Shown here: positions 28,228 to 37,808 of the stretch, in pieces
How the letters are laid out: the number at the start of each line of letters is the position of its first letter
Position numbering within the stretch: the first letter of the stretch is position 1
Assembly (NCBI GenBank): GCA_937864535.1
Contig: CALMJS010000017.1
Coordinates: forward strand, 235,611 to 299,610
Source of the DNA: an uncultured Paracoccaceae bacterium
GTDB lineage: Bacteria; Pseudomonadota; Alphaproteobacteria; Rhodobacterales; Rhodobacteraceae
DNA length: 64,000 bases
Direction of reading: 5' to 3'
Program-made: the position numbers and the translations under genes
Notes under the pieces: generated by a model
Seen by the model: the letters and a program-made list of their open reading frames with translations, nothing else
Told to the model about the DNA's origin: nothing
The model's database searches: none

Positions 28228-29604
28228 TCAGAAGAAATCGATCGAGACCTGCAAGAGGCGTTCGACCTCTGGCACATCGGTCGACATGGTGAACAGCGCG
28301 ATCACATCGCCCTCTTCGATCCGCAGATTCCCCATGGGTTTGTGATAGACGCCATCACGCAAAATCCCGCCTACCAACACCCCTTCGGGGAAGGCGATAT
28401 CGCGGACCTTTTCTCCCGCAATCGGCGAGGTACCCAGAACCTGCGCCTCGATCATTTCAGCCTCGGCATCGCCAATGGAATAAACGGCACGTACACGGCC
28501 ATGGCGGATGTGGCGCAGGATCGACGACACGGTTGTGGCACGGGGGTTGATGTAGGCGTCGATATCGAGCGGCCCCATGAGCGGCACCAAGGTCGGATCG
28601 TTCGTCAGACAGATTGCCATCTTTGCCCCCAGCGCCTTGGCGCGGACAGAGACCAGCATGTTGGTTTTATCGTCATCGGTCACAGACAAAACAGCGTCAG
28701 CCGTCGCGATATTGGCCTCTTCCAGCAGGTCCGAGCTCATGCCGTCGCCGTGCAGCACAATCGTCCGGTCGAGCGAATCCGCCGCGATTTCGGCCTGGCT
28801 TCGGTCGCGTTCGATGATCTTGACCCGGACCCGGTCGGTGCGCCCCTCCAGCGCCTTGGCCACGGCAAGACCGACATTGCCGCCGCCGATGATCACCACG
28901 CGCTCTTGCTTGGAGTTGGTCTTGCCAAAGACCTCGAACGTGCGGTTCACGTCCTCTGTACGGGCAAAGAGATAGACATTGTCCCCGGGGAAAATCTGAT
29001 CGCCCGGCGCAGGCGCAAACAGCGTACCGTCACGCCGGATACCGACCACGATGGCCTGCAGGGTCGAAAACAGATCGGTCAGTTGGCGCAGCGGCGTGCT
29101 GATCACCGGGCAATCTTCGTCGATGGTGATACCGATCAACTGGGCCTTTCCACCGAAAAACGCTTCGGTATCAAAGGCTACCGGCGCGGCAAGCCGCTGA
29201 AGAGCGGCCTCGGCCACCTCGAGCTCGGGGCTGATCACCACATCGATGGGCATATGATCGCGGCGGTAGAGATCGGAATAGATCGTCGCCAGATAGTTCT
29301 GCGCACGGATGCGGGCAATCTTGCGCTGAACGGAGAACACGGAATGCGCGACCTGACAGGTGACCATGTTCACCTCGTCCGAATGGGTCGCCGCGATGAT
29401 CATATCCGCATCGCGCGCTCCGGCGCGTTCCAGAACATCGGGATAAGAGGCGTTGCCGGTCACACCGTTCACATCCAGCGTTTCGGTCGCCCTGCGGATC
29501 AGTTCAACGTTATTGTCCACAACCGTGACATCATTTTTCTCTGACGACAGGTGCCGCGCAATTTGCCAACCGACCTGACCTGCCCCGCAAATAATGACCT
29601 TCAT
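28228..29604 (-). CDS. trkA: Trk system potassium transporter TrkA
   Basis: Cytoplasmic nucleotide-binding gating protein of the Trk potassium channel, 458 residues with two TrkA_N/TrkA_C repeats. The first Rossmann motif is GAGQVGWQIARHL at the N-terminus and the second GGGNVGLAVAKAL near residue 240; RCK_C domains follow each. The ATG at 29604 has GGAAGG 6 bases upstream; an upstream in-frame codon 19 residues earlier lacks a site and breaks the normal MKVIICGAGQVG start. Co-transcribed with trkH. Confidence 0.95.
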   Translation of the reverse strand: MKVIICGAGQVGWQIARHLSSEKNDVTVVDNNVELIRRATETLDVNGVTGNASYPDVLERAGARDADMIIAATHSDEVNMVTCQVAHSVFSVQRKIARIRAQNYLATIYSDLYRRDHMPIDVVISPELEVAEAALQRLAAPVAFDTEAFFGGKAQLIGITIDEDCPVISTPLRQLTDLFSTLQAIVVGIRRDGTLFAPAPGDQIFPGDNVYLFARTEDVNRTFEVFGKTNSKQERVVIIGGGNVGLAVAKALEGRTDRVRVKIIERDRSQAEIAADSLDRTIVLHGDGMSSDLLEEANIATADAVLSVTDDDKTNMLVSVRAKALGAKMAICLTNDPTLVPLMGPLDIDAYINPRATTVSSILRHIRHGRVRAVYSIGDAEAEMIEAQVLGTSPIAGEKVRDIAFPEGVLVGGILRDGVYHKPMGNLRIEEGDVIALFTMSTDVPEVERLLQVSIDFF

Positions 29605-29723
29605 GTCGAACCTTCCGCGTGTTTCGCGCCTAGCTGTCGCACGGGACCGCCACATCGTCAATAATCGGCCTCTTATGAGACGTCATTCTTGCATCTCTGG
29701 GTTGATAGGAAGCCTGACCCGCG

Positions 29724-29747
29724 TCTAATATATTGAAATCTATTAGA
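29724..29747 (+). promoter_or_regulatory. Candidate operator: inverted repeat upstream of the TetR gene
   Basis: TCTAATA and TATTAGA form a perfect 7-bp inverted repeat with a 10-base AT-rich spacer, 19 bases before the TetR-type start and in the divergent region with trkA. Size and place fit autoregulation by the adjacent repressor. Confidence 0.5.
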
Positions 29748-29766
29748 ATGAATTTGATATAACATC

Positions 29767-30411
29767 ATGGACTTGGGCATGTCAGAAAATTATCGGTCAC
29801 AAGTGATGTCCTCGGGGCGTATCGGCCAGAAAGCCAGAACCAGAAGTCTCTTGCTGGCTGCTGCCCGTGACCAGATGTCGAAGAATAGCAACCTGACCGT
29901 CGCGACTGTAGCAGCAGCGGCGGGCATTTCAACCGCAACCGCCTATCGCTATTTTTCTGATCCCGAAGCGCTCAAGCTCGAAGCGATCCTTGCCCTTGAT
30001 ATGGGCGACGACGGAGCCTTTCTCGACGAATTTTCCCGCAGGACGATCGGATTAGGCGATCCGGTCGACCGCGTGGTCGAGGCGCATCGGATCATGGTTG
30101 ATTTTGTTCGGCGGAACGAAGCCGGATATCGCCTGTTCATCGCCAAGGGGCATGAACAGATCGCCCGCGCCGGAGACGTCAAAACGCAACCTCGTGGCAA
30201 CCGCAGGGTTCCCTTGATCGAGATGGCCCTGTCTCCTGCGAAATCCCGTCTGGGCGATCGGTTCAACTATATCGTCCAATCCGTCGCCGCGGCCTGCGGG
30301 CCGGAACCGTATTTTGTCCTCAAAGACGTCTTTGATTTGTCCGAGGAACAAATCGACGACATCTCCGAGGCCAATCTACGCCGGTTGACGGCTGTCCTGC
30401 TGGTGGCCTAG
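29767..30411 (+). CDS. TetR/AcrR family transcriptional regulator
   Basis: A 214-residue regulator. The N-terminal helix-turn-helix (about residues 20-70) reads KARTRSLLLAAARDQMSKNS then VATVAAAAGISTATAYRYFS, with the TetR recognition-helix pattern. The C-terminal ligand domain is not specific enough to name an effector. No clear Shine-Dalgarno precedes the first ATG; ATGs 4 and 13 codons later are alternatives. It is on the plus strand inside an otherwise minus-strand ntr-trk block, converging with ntrX and overlapping its 3' end by 4 bases, which suggests later insertion into that block. Confidence 0.88.
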   Translation: MDLGMSENYRSQVMSSGRIGQKARTRSLLLAAARDQMSKNSNLTVATVAAAAGISTATAYRYFSDPEALKLEAILALDMGDDGAFLDEFSRRTIGLGDPVDRVVEAHRIMVDFVRRNEAGYRLFIAKGHEQIARAGDVKTQPRGNRRVPLIEMALSPAKSRLGDRFNYIVQSVAAACGPEPYFVLKDVFDLSEEQIDDISEANLRRLTAVLLVA

Positions 30412-31826
30412 TCGATATCCTCGTCTTCGAATTCTTCGGACAAATGCGCGATCCGTCCCCCTGATTTCGATGTGGTCACCACACCCAACGATTTCAGTTT
30501 ACGGTGGAGCGCGGACCGCTCCATCCCGACAAAGGACGCTGTTCGGCTGATATTGCCGCCGAAACGGTTTATCTGGGTCAGCAGATATTCGCGCTCGAAC
30601 AGCTCGCGGGCCTCGCGCAGCGGCAGGGTCGCCAGCGCACCGGACAGGACGACACGGCCTTCATCGGACCCGCGTTCCTCTTCGGCGGGCAGCTCCTTGG
30701 CCGAGATCGGGGCAACCGAGTCCCCCAAGATCAGCACGCGTTCAATCACGTTCTTTAGCTGCCGAACGTTCCCCGGCCAGTGCATCGTTTGCAGCATCGC
30801 CCGCGCATCCTCGGCCAGTTCGCGCAGAGGCAGGCCCTGCGTGCGGTTCAGGTGGGCGATGAAATGTTCGGCCAGTTCCGGAATGTCCTCGCGACGCTCT
30901 TCCAGCGTCGGTACGGCAATCGGCACCACATTCAAACGGTGGTAGAGTTCCTGCCGGAAGTGACCGGCCTCGATCGCTTGGGTCAGGTCGCGGGTCGTAG
31001 AGGTGATCACCCGCAAATCGACCTGAATCTTGTCGTTGCCGCCGACGCGGGTAAAGGTCTGGTCCACCAGTACCCGCAGGATTTTTGACTGGGTTCCCAA
31101 TGGCATATCGGCGATTTCGTCAAAATAGACGACCCCGCCATTCGCCTGTTCCAGCAGGCCCTGTTCAATTCCACGCTCGCCGCCCTCACGGCCGAACAGC
31201 ACGTCCTCCATCCGGTCGGGATCAATCGAGGCCGATGCGACAACGATAAACGGGGCTGTGGCGCGGTTCGAATTGGCGTGGATATAGCGGGCGGCCATTT
31301 CCTTGCCCGAACCCGGCCCGCCTGTCAGCATCACCCGGCCATTGGATTTCGTGACCTTGTCCAACTGCGTTTTCAGCAGCCGAAACGCCGCGCTGTCGCC
31401 CAGCATATCGGCGGGCGGAGTTTCACCGCGTTTGAGCTGCTGGTTTTCCCGACGCAGACGCGAAGCCTCCATCGCGCGGCGGATAACGACCAGCAACTGG
31501 TCGATATTGAACGGCTTTTCGATAAAGTCATAGGCACCCTGCTTGATCGCCGCGACGGCGATTTCGATATTCCCATGCCCGGAAATGATGACAATCGGGA
31601 TATCGGGGTGATCGCGCTTGACCTTTTTGAGAATGTCGATCCCGTCCATATGGCTGTCCTTCAGCCAAATATCCAAGATCATCAGCGCCGGCTTTTCCTT
31701 GCCGATCTCGGCCATGCATTGATCGGCATTGGCCGCCAGTCGGGTGGAATACCCTTCGTCACGCAGAATGTCGGAAATCAGTTCGCGAATATCACGTTCA
31801 TCGTCGGTAATCAGAATGTCGCTCAT
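30408..31826 (-). CDS. ntrX: Nitrogen assimilation response regulator NtrX
   Basis: A 472-residue regulator paired with the kinase NtrY. The receiver domain (1-120) has D8/D9 and phospho-acceptor D52 in LMILDIWLKD. The AAA+ domain (about 145-365) has Walker A GGPGSGKE and Walker B VVYFDEIADMP; the C-terminal Fis-type helix-turn-helix is around NISRTASFVGMERSALHRKL. The sigma-54 contact loop GAFTGA is missing: the stretch between LFGREGGE and GLLEQANGG is shortened. It therefore may not activate sigma-54 holoenzyme in the classical way. It follows ntrY by 7 bases. Confidence 0.94.
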   Translation of the reverse strand: MSDILITDDERDIRELISDILRDEGYSTRLAANADQCMAEIGKEKPALMILDIWLKDSHMDGIDILKKVKRDHPDIPIVIISGHGNIEIAVAAIKQGAYDFIEKPFNIDQLLVVIRRAMEASRLRRENQQLKRGETPPADMLGDSAAFRLLKTQLDKVTKSNGRVMLTGGPGSGKEMAARYIHANSNRATAPFIVVASASIDPDRMEDVLFGREGGERGIEQGLLEQANGGVVYFDEIADMPLGTQSKILRVLVDQTFTRVGGNDKIQVDLRVITSTTRDLTQAIEAGHFRQELYHRLNVVPIAVPTLEERREDIPELAEHFIAHLNRTQGLPLRELAEDARAMLQTMHWPGNVRQLKNVIERVLILGDSVAPISAKELPAEEERGSDEGRVVLSGALATLPLREARELFEREYLLTQINRFGGNISRTASFVGMERSALHRKLKSLGVVTTSKSGGRIAHLSEEFEDEDID

Positions 31827-31833
31827 GGTGTTC

Positions 31834-34107
31834 TCACTCTTGCGCTTTTGCCGGTGCGCTGGCGGGCACCTGAACCGGCAGTTCGATCACGGCACAGGCC
31901 CCGAAATGGCCCGTCCCATCATAGGTATCGGCGTCGTGCAGTTGCAGCAGGCCGCCGTGGTCTTCGATAATTTTCTTCACAATGGGCAGGCCTAGGCCGG
32001 TGCCCTTTTCGCGGGTCGTCACATAGGGTTCGAACAATCGTCCGCGGTCCTGTGGTAGTCCGATCCCGTTATCGGAAATCGTGATCCGGGCAATCGCACC
32101 GCTCATGGCCATTGCAATCCGGATTTCGCCACGACCTTCGAAATCTGTCTTTTCTTTTCTGGTTTCAATGGCTTCACCGGCATTCTTAATCAGGTTTGTC
32201 AGGGCCTGACCAATCATCGTCGGATCGAGGTCCGCCATAACTGGTCCAGCAGGCGCGTCAAAGCCAAAGGTCACATCCGGCTGACCAGCCTCTTGGAGCG
32301 TGACCGCATCACGCAGCAATGCTGTCAGGTCGTGGCTGACCTTGACCGGCTCCCGCATGCGGGCGAACAGCGAAAATTCATCGACAATGTGGCGGAGCGC
32401 GTCGGTCTGGCGCACGATGACATCTGTCATCTGCTCGAGCGTATCCGAGTCCTCTCCCAGTTTCGGCGCGAATTTGCGTTTGATCCGTTCCGCCGACAGC
32501 TGGATCGGCGTGAGGGGATTTTTGATTTCGTGGGCGATCCGGCGTGCCACATCCCCCCAGGCTGCGGTGCGCTGCGCCGTCACCAGATCGGTCACATCGT
32601 CAAAGGCCACAACGTAGCCTTCCAGGTCCTTGGTCTCGGTGCGGCGTGTCCCCATGCGCACAAGCAGCGTTTCCTGATGTCCGGACCGGATCAGATTGAC
32701 CTGGGCCTGGACCACCTCGCGCCCTTCGGTCAGCAGACTGTCAAAGGTCGCGCCGAACTCCGGCACGGCGACCCCGATCGGCACATCGCGCAGCGGCCCT
32801 GTCATATCCAGCAATCGCCGCGCCGAGCGATTGGCAAAGGTCACGCAGCCGTCCGGATCGAGTCCGACAACGCCGGAGGTGATCGAACTGAGCACCGAGT
32901 CGAATAGGCGACCGCGCTCTTCGATCTGGGCGGTATTGTCCAGCAATTCGCCCCGCTGTTTCTTTAGCTGGGTGATCATCGTATTGAAATCGCGGCCCAA
33001 TTGGGCAATTTCATCGTCCCCCGGCTCCTCGTAGACGCGGACGTCCAGATCGCCCTGCCCAACCCTTTGCGAGGCGGACACCAGCCGCCCCACGGGACGC
33101 GACAGCCGCTCGGCAAACCACATACCCAGCCAGCTGGCCGCGAGGATCAGGATTACCGCAAACCCCAGATACAAGAGACCGAATTCGAACAACAGCCGAC
33201 CGCGATCGTTTTCGATCTGGTTATACAGCCCCACCGTTTCCTGCGTTTCATCCAGCAATTGCAGAATTTCGCCATCCACCGGACGGCTGGTATAGAGATA
33301 ACGGTCGAGAAAGCTCTTGAGAGGCAGGACAATCCGGAATTCGTGATTTTCCCAGTCTTCGATCAGCAGGACACCCTTGGCCTGCGCCTCGGCGATCTGA
33401 TCCGCGGTCAAGGGCTCCATATCGAACTGGTAGGACCCAACGGCGCGGGCGCGATAGGCGCCGGAGCCGTCGATGACAAAGGCTTCGTTCAGGCTGCGAT
33501 CTATAGTGCCCTGAATGTCGGCAAGCGCCTCTCGGACTTCGCCATCGGACATAAAGGGCGTCTCTTGGCGTTTGGCGTTCAGATAATCCGCGATCGCCTG
33601 TGCATCGCGGGTCAGTTCGCGCCGATGTTCCTCCTTGTAGGCCTGAGCCGCCGCCAAGGAATTGTTCAGCACATTGCCGACGCGGCTAGAGAACCAGCCT
33701 TCGAGACCGATGTTGATCGTAAGAACGGCAAAGACAGCGACCAGAACCGTCGGGATCAAGGACAAGAGGACGAAAACGCCCACCAGCCGCAGGTGCAACC
33801 GTGACCCCGCCGACCGGGCACGCCGCGCCGCAACCATGCGCGCCAGCCGTCCCAGAACCAGCGCGGCGACGGTGAGGATATAGACGAAATCCACCAGCAG
33901 CGTCAGCCGCATGAGATTGTCGTCGCTACCCTGATCCAGCGGCCCGAGAACATAATAGGTCAGGCCAACCAAAGCCGGCCCCAGAACCACAAGGCCCAAA
34001 GTCGATGCGTTCTGCACAGAACGCCTTCGCTGCCACCGGCTGAACCGGCTAACCAGCACCACGATCAGCGATTGCCTCACTGCCTGCCCTGATGTTTTGC
34101 GGGTCAC
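31834..34107 (-). CDS. ntrY: Nitrogen sensor histidine kinase NtrY
   Basis: A 757-residue membrane kinase. Several N-terminal hydrophobic segments (about 40-150) and another near 310-330 frame a periplasmic region; then a HAMP domain (about 335-390, RLSRPVGRLVSASQRVGQGD), a PAS domain (about 400-500), HisKA with the phospho-His in [15 protein letters not shown], and HATPase_c with LIKNAGEAIE, DNGIGLP and KGTGLGLPIVKK. The first codon is GTG. Partner of NtrX; the NtrYX system responds to nitrogen status and, in some alphaproteobacteria, to redox or envelope cues. Confidence 0.94.
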   Translation of the reverse strand: MTRKTSGQAVRQSLIVVLVSRFSRWQRRRSVQNASTLGLVVLGPALVGLTYYVLGPLDQGSDDNLMRLTLLVDFVYILTVAALVLGRLARMVAARRARSAGSRLHLRLVGVFVLLSLIPTVLVAVFAVLTINIGLEGWFSSRVGNVLNNSLAAAQAYKEEHRRELTRDAQAIADYLNAKRQETPFMSDGEVREALADIQGTIDRSLNEAFVIDGSGAYRARAVGSYQFDMEPLTADQIAEAQAKGVLLIEDWENHEFRIVLPLKSFLDRYLYTSRPVDGEILQLLDETQETVGLYNQIENDRGRLLFEFGLLYLGFAVILILAASWLGMWFAERLSRPVGRLVSASQRVGQGDLDVRVYEEPGDDEIAQLGRDFNTMITQLKKQRGELLDNTAQIEERGRLFDSVLSSITSGVVGLDPDGCVTFANRSARRLLDMTGPLRDVPIGVAVPEFGATFDSLLTEGREVVQAQVNLIRSGHQETLLVRMGTRRTETKDLEGYVVAFDDVTDLVTAQRTAAWGDVARRIAHEIKNPLTPIQLSAERIKRKFAPKLGEDSDTLEQMTDVIVRQTDALRHIVDEFSLFARMREPVKVSHDLTALLRDAVTLQEAGQPDVTFGFDAPAGPVMADLDPTMIGQALTNLIKNAGEAIETRKEKTDFEGRGEIRIAMAMSGAIARITISDNGIGLPQDRGRLFEPYVTTREKGTGLGLPIVKKIIEDHGGLLQLHDADTYDGTGHFGACAVIELPVQVPASAPAKAQE

Positions 34108-34174
34108 CCCGCCACCGCATTTGTGCGGAAGTTGGCGCTAACTGCGACTCTTCCGCAACTGTTATGTGGCGAAT

Positions 34175-35539
34175 TTACATCAGCTTGCGGCGCCGTGTCA
34201 CGCGAATATCCAGCTCTGTGATCTTCTTGCGCAAAGTATTGCGGTTGATCCCCAGTAAATCGGCACATTTTGCCTGATTGCCGCCAGTCGCATCCAGTGC
34301 GATCTCGATCAGCGGGGTCTCGACTTCGCGCAAAATCCGCTGATAGAGACCCGGCGGCGGCAATACCCCGCCATGCAGATCAAAGTAGCGCCGCAGATGT
34401 TTGTTGACCGAGGCCGAGAGCTTGTCTCCGGCATCGCCAGACCGCAGCGGCTCCATCGCGGGCTGGTTTTGCAGGATGGATTCCATTTCCACGCGGGAAA
34501 TCTCTTCTTCGGCGGCAGTGACGACCAGACGGCGCATGGCATTTTCCAACTGCCGCACGTTCCCCGGCCAGCTATAGGCCCGCGCCAGATCCAGTGCTGC
34601 CGTCGACAGCCTGCGCAGCGGCATGCCGTCTCTCTCGGCCCGCGTCAGGAAATGCTCGGCCAGCAGCGAAATATCGTCCACCCGTTCGCGCAGGGCCGGT
34701 ACGGACACCGTCACCCCGGACAGACGATAGAACAGATCAGAGCGGAAATCGCCGTTTTCCATCTGGCCCATCAGGTCGCCCTGACTGGTCGCCATGATGC
34801 GCGGGGCGTTCTCGCCCAGCGTGTCGAGCATCCGCACGATCCGCGCCTGCGTATCGTCGGACATGTCGCCAACCTCGTCAAAGAGGATCGAGCCGCCCTT
34901 GGCACGCGCCAGAACCGTCGAAGGACCGTCCATGCCCTGAAGGTCGGCAGCAGAAACCACCACAAACGGCTGGCCGCGCCGGTCGGATAGATCGTGCACG
35001 GCCTTGGCGATCAGGGATTTTCCGGTGCCACTCTCGCCGGTGATCAGCACGGGCAGCGGCGTGTTCATCACCCGTGCAACCAGACGGTATAGCGCCTGCA
35101 TCGCCGGGGTCCGCCCTACCAAGGGCAGATCGCCAGACCGATCCGCAGCCTCTGCCCGCGGGGCGGGCGCACGCCGCTTGACCTCGAGGGCGCGGGCCGC
35201 GCGCTTCATCAGATCGGGCAGGTCAAAGGGTTTGGGCAGGTAATCGTAGGCTTCGGCCTCGGCCGCCTGAATGGCGGTCATGATGGTATTTTGCGCCGAG
35301 ATCACGATCACCGGAAGACCGGGCCGCGTGGCGGAAATTTTCGGCAATTGTTCCAGACCGTTCCCGTCCGGCATGATCACGTCCGAGATCACCAGATCGC
35401 CCTTGCCCTCTTCGATCCAGCGCATCAGCGTTACCAGAGACGAGGTTGCGTGGACCTTGCATCCCGCGCGGGTCAGAGCCTGCGTCAATACAGTGCGGAT
35501 CGTGCGATCATCATCAGCGACTAATACTGTTCCGTCCAT
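34175..35539 (-). CDS. ntrC: Nitrogen regulation response regulator NtrC
   Basis: A 454-residue NtrC. Receiver domain: D10/D11 and phospho-acceptor D53 in [14 protein letters not shown]+ domain (about 140-360): Walker A GESGTGKS, Walker [13 protein letters not shown]-terminal Fis-type helix-turn-helix around [19 protein letters not shown]. The GAFTGA loop for sigma-54 contact is completely absent between [11 protein letters not shown] and LARAKGG. Rhodobacter capsulatus NtrC has the same deletion and works with sigma-70 RNA polymerase, so this one likely does too. The ATG overlaps the ntrB stop (TGATG) with GGAG upstream; a GTG one codon earlier is an alternative. Confidence 0.95.
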   Translation of the reverse strand: MDGTVLVADDDRTIRTVLTQALTRAGCKVHATSSLVTLMRWIEEGKGDLVISDVIMPDGNGLEQLPKISATRPGLPVIVISAQNTIMTAIQAAEAEAYDYLPKPFDLPDLMKRAARALEVKRRAPAPRAEAADRSGDLPLVGRTPAMQALYRLVARVMNTPLPVLITGESGTGKSLIAKAVHDLSDRRGQPFVVVSAADLQGMDGPSTVLARAKGGSILFDEVGDMSDDTQARIVRMLDTLGENAPRIMATSQGDLMGQMENGDFRSDLFYRLSGVTVSVPALRERVDDISLLAEHFLTRAERDGMPLRRLSTAALDLARAYSWPGNVRQLENAMRRLVVTAAEEEISRVEMESILQNQPAMEPLRSGDAGDKLSASVNKHLRRYFDLHGGVLPPPGLYQRILREVETPLIEIALDATGGNQAKCADLLGINRNTLRKKITELDIRVTRRRKLM

Positions 35540-36624
35540 CACTGGTCTCCATCAATATGTTCAATAGTCTTTGGGGCCAGCGGCAAGGATATGCGGAACA
35601 CCGTCCGTCCGGGGATCGAGTCCACCGAAATCCAGCCGCCGACGTCGGCAATCAATTTAGACACGAGGGCGAGTCCGAGCCCGGTGCCATTCTCGCGGCC
35701 GGACACAAAGGGTTCAAAGACATCCGCCGCGATCTCTGCCGGGATACCCGGGCCGTCATCGATAATCTCGATTTGCAGCGGCAGGCGCGCGTGAGTGCCA
35801 TCTGGCCGACGCACCCGCAACGACGGGTCATAGAACGTATGCAGCCGGATCGAACCGCCCTGCCTGCCAGCCTCCGACGCGTTCTTGAGCAGGTTGAGAA
35901 ATACCTGCAAGAGCTGATCGCTATCGGCCATCGTCTGCGGCAGGGAGGGATCATAATCCTCGATAAACAGCATATGGGCACCAAAACCCACGCTGGCCGA
36001 CTGCCGCGCCCTGTCCAGCACATCATGGATGTTCACCGGTTTCAGCGCCGGGGGCCGCAGGTTGCCGAACTGTTCTACCTGTTCGAGTAGTTTCACGATC
36101 CGGCGGCATTCGTCCACGATCAGATCGGTCAATTCCTGATCTTCGCTCGACAGGTTCATCGACAAGAGTTGCGCCGCGCCCGTGATCCCGGCCAGCGGGT
36201 TCTTGATTTCATGCGCCAGCATTTCGGCCATACCAATCGCCGATTTTGCGGCCTTGCCCGAAGATAGGTTGACGGTCATCCGGCTGGCGACTTCGCGCGG
36301 GGAAACGATCATCACCATATGGCTGAGGGTACCCTGAAGCGGCGCAAACTGGATGTTGCACAGGATCGGCGGCCGTTCGCCCGATCCGACGTCGACATCG
36401 TTCACAAAGAGCGACGAGCGGTTGGTTTTCGCCCGCTGATAGGCTTCTTCCAGCGGCGCGTTGATCATCACCTTGTCCCAGACACTGAATCCCAGCAGCG
36501 CCTTGGACGACAGGTTCAGAAAACTCTCGGCCGAGGGATTGAGATCAATGATCTGGTCATCCTCGCTCAGCAGCAGCGCCGGAACCGGAATCGAATTCCA
36601 CAGGTTCTGATCCGCGATGCTCAT
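35539..36624 (-). CDS. ntrB: Nitrogen regulation histidine kinase NtrB
   Basis: Cytoplasmic two-component kinase that, with PII proteins, sets NtrC phosphorylation by nitrogen status. The 361-residue protein has an N-terminal PAS domain (about 10-115), HisKA with the phospho-His in [19 protein letters not shown], and HATPase_c with the N-box [17 protein letters not shown] and [12 protein letters not shown]. It is sandwiched between dusB and ntrC, overlapping each by a few bases, so the three are translationally coupled. Confidence 0.95.
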   Translation of the reverse strand: MSIADQNLWNSIPVPALLLSEDDQIIDLNPSAESFLNLSSKALLGFSVWDKVMINAPLEEAYQRAKTNRSSLFVNDVDVGSGERPPILCNIQFAPLQGTLSHMVMIVSPREVASRMTVNLSSGKAAKSAIGMAEMLAHEIKNPLAGITGAAQLLSMNLSSEDQELTDLIVDECRRIVKLLEQVEQFGNLRPPALKPVNIHDVLDRARQSASVGFGAHMLFIEDYDPSLPQTMADSDQLLQVFLNLLKNASEAGRQGGSIRLHTFYDPSLRVRRPDGTHARLPLQIEIIDDGPGIPAEIAADVFEPFVSGRENGTGLGLALVSKLIADVGGWISVDSIPGRTVFRISLPLAPKTIEHIDGDQ

Positions 36625-37631
36625 GCTGCTACATCCTGTTCAGGTGTCAGCGCATCCGGCAACAGAGTCTGGACCTCGACACAGGTGGCAGCCGTCAAAA
36701 CCGCACGCCGCAGACCGGTCGTTGTCCCCACCGTATCCATATACCACCCCAAATGTTTACGGGCGACCTTTGCGCCCAATTCCAAGCCGTAAAAGCCCAG
36801 CATCGCGTCATAATGCGTTGCGACCATGTCGATAAAATCTTTTCCTGTTGGAATTTTCGGGCTTTGCGCCCCTGTCAGTCCTGCGACAACCTCTGCCAGA
36901 ACCCATGGCCGCCCCTGAGCACCGCGGCCGATCATCACGCCATTTGCCCCCGATTGCGTCAGGGCCGTTTGGGCGCTGGCGGTATCCGTGATGTCACCAT
37001 TGGCGATCACGGGGATCGACACCGCGTCCTTGACCGCGCGGATAGCGGCCCAATCTGCGCTGCCTTTGTAGAACTGGCAACGGGTCCGACCATGGATGGT
37101 GATCAACCGGATGCCGGCGGTCTCGGCGCGTTTGGCCAATACTGGGGCATTGAGCAGCGCGTCATCCCAGCCCAGACGGGTTTTCAGCGTCACAGGAATA
37201 TCGACAGCCTGAACCACCGCCTCGATCAATGTCAGCGCGTGATCCAGATCCTTGAGCAGGGCCGAACCGGAATACCCGTTGGTCACCTTTTTGGCGGGGC
37301 AGCCCATGTTGATATCGATCATTCTGGCGCCGTTGTCCTGCACCAGTTTCGCGGCCTCGGACATCCAATAGGCCTCTCGACCGGCCAGTTGGACCGCCGT
37401 GTTGGTCTGATCAAAGCCGAGTTCGGCCTTTTCGCGCACACCGGGTTTGGCTTGGATCATTTCCTGACTGGCGACCATTTCGGACACCACCCATCCTGCC
37501 CCGAAACTCCCCACCAATTGCCGAAACGGCAGGTCGGTAATGCCAGCCAGCGGCGCCAAGGCGACGGCTGGCGCGAGGGTGACATCACCAATGGTAAGAG
37601 ATTCGCTTAGCGGCACGGGTTCATTGCTCAT
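36621..37631 (-). CDS. dusB: tRNA-dihydrouridine synthase DusB (NifR3)
   Basis: An FMN-dependent enzyme that reduces uridine to dihydrouridine in tRNA; in Rhodobacter the gene is called nifR3 and heads the ntrBC operon, as here. The 336-residue TIM-barrel starts with LAPAVALAPLAGITDLPFRQ; the catalytic Cys is in INMGCPAKKVTNGYSGSALL, with ITIHGRTRCQFYKG and VIANGDI for FMN binding. I chose the ATG at 37631 beginning MSNEPVPL; codons further upstream give a non-homologous extension. It overlaps ntrB by 4 bases. Confidence 0.94.
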   Translation of the reverse strand: MSNEPVPLSESLTIGDVTLAPAVALAPLAGITDLPFRQLVGSFGAGWVVSEMVASQEMIQAKPGVREKAELGFDQTNTAVQLAGREAYWMSEAAKLVQDNGARMIDINMGCPAKKVTNGYSGSALLKDLDHALTLIEAVVQAVDIPVTLKTRLGWDDALLNAPVLAKRAETAGIRLITIHGRTRCQFYKGSADWAAIRAVKDAVSIPVIANGDITDTASAQTALTQSGANGVMIGRGAQGRPWVLAEVVAGLTGAQSPKIPTGKDFIDMVATHYDAMLGFYGLELGAKVARKHLGWYMDTVGTTTGLRRAVLTAATCVEVQTLLPDALTPEQDVAA

Positions 37632-37808
37632 TTGTTGGGCGTTCGTCACAGACTTAATCGCCCAATGTAACAGCCACAACGGACAATGCGCCCAATTTTG
37701 AGCAAATTGTCAGATGTGATGAAATTTTGTGCAACTCGCCTAGCTCTGCATCAGGATTGTATTGCCGCCCGCAGACCCTCGCGGTAGAGCCAGCCAAAAG
37801 GAGCCAGT

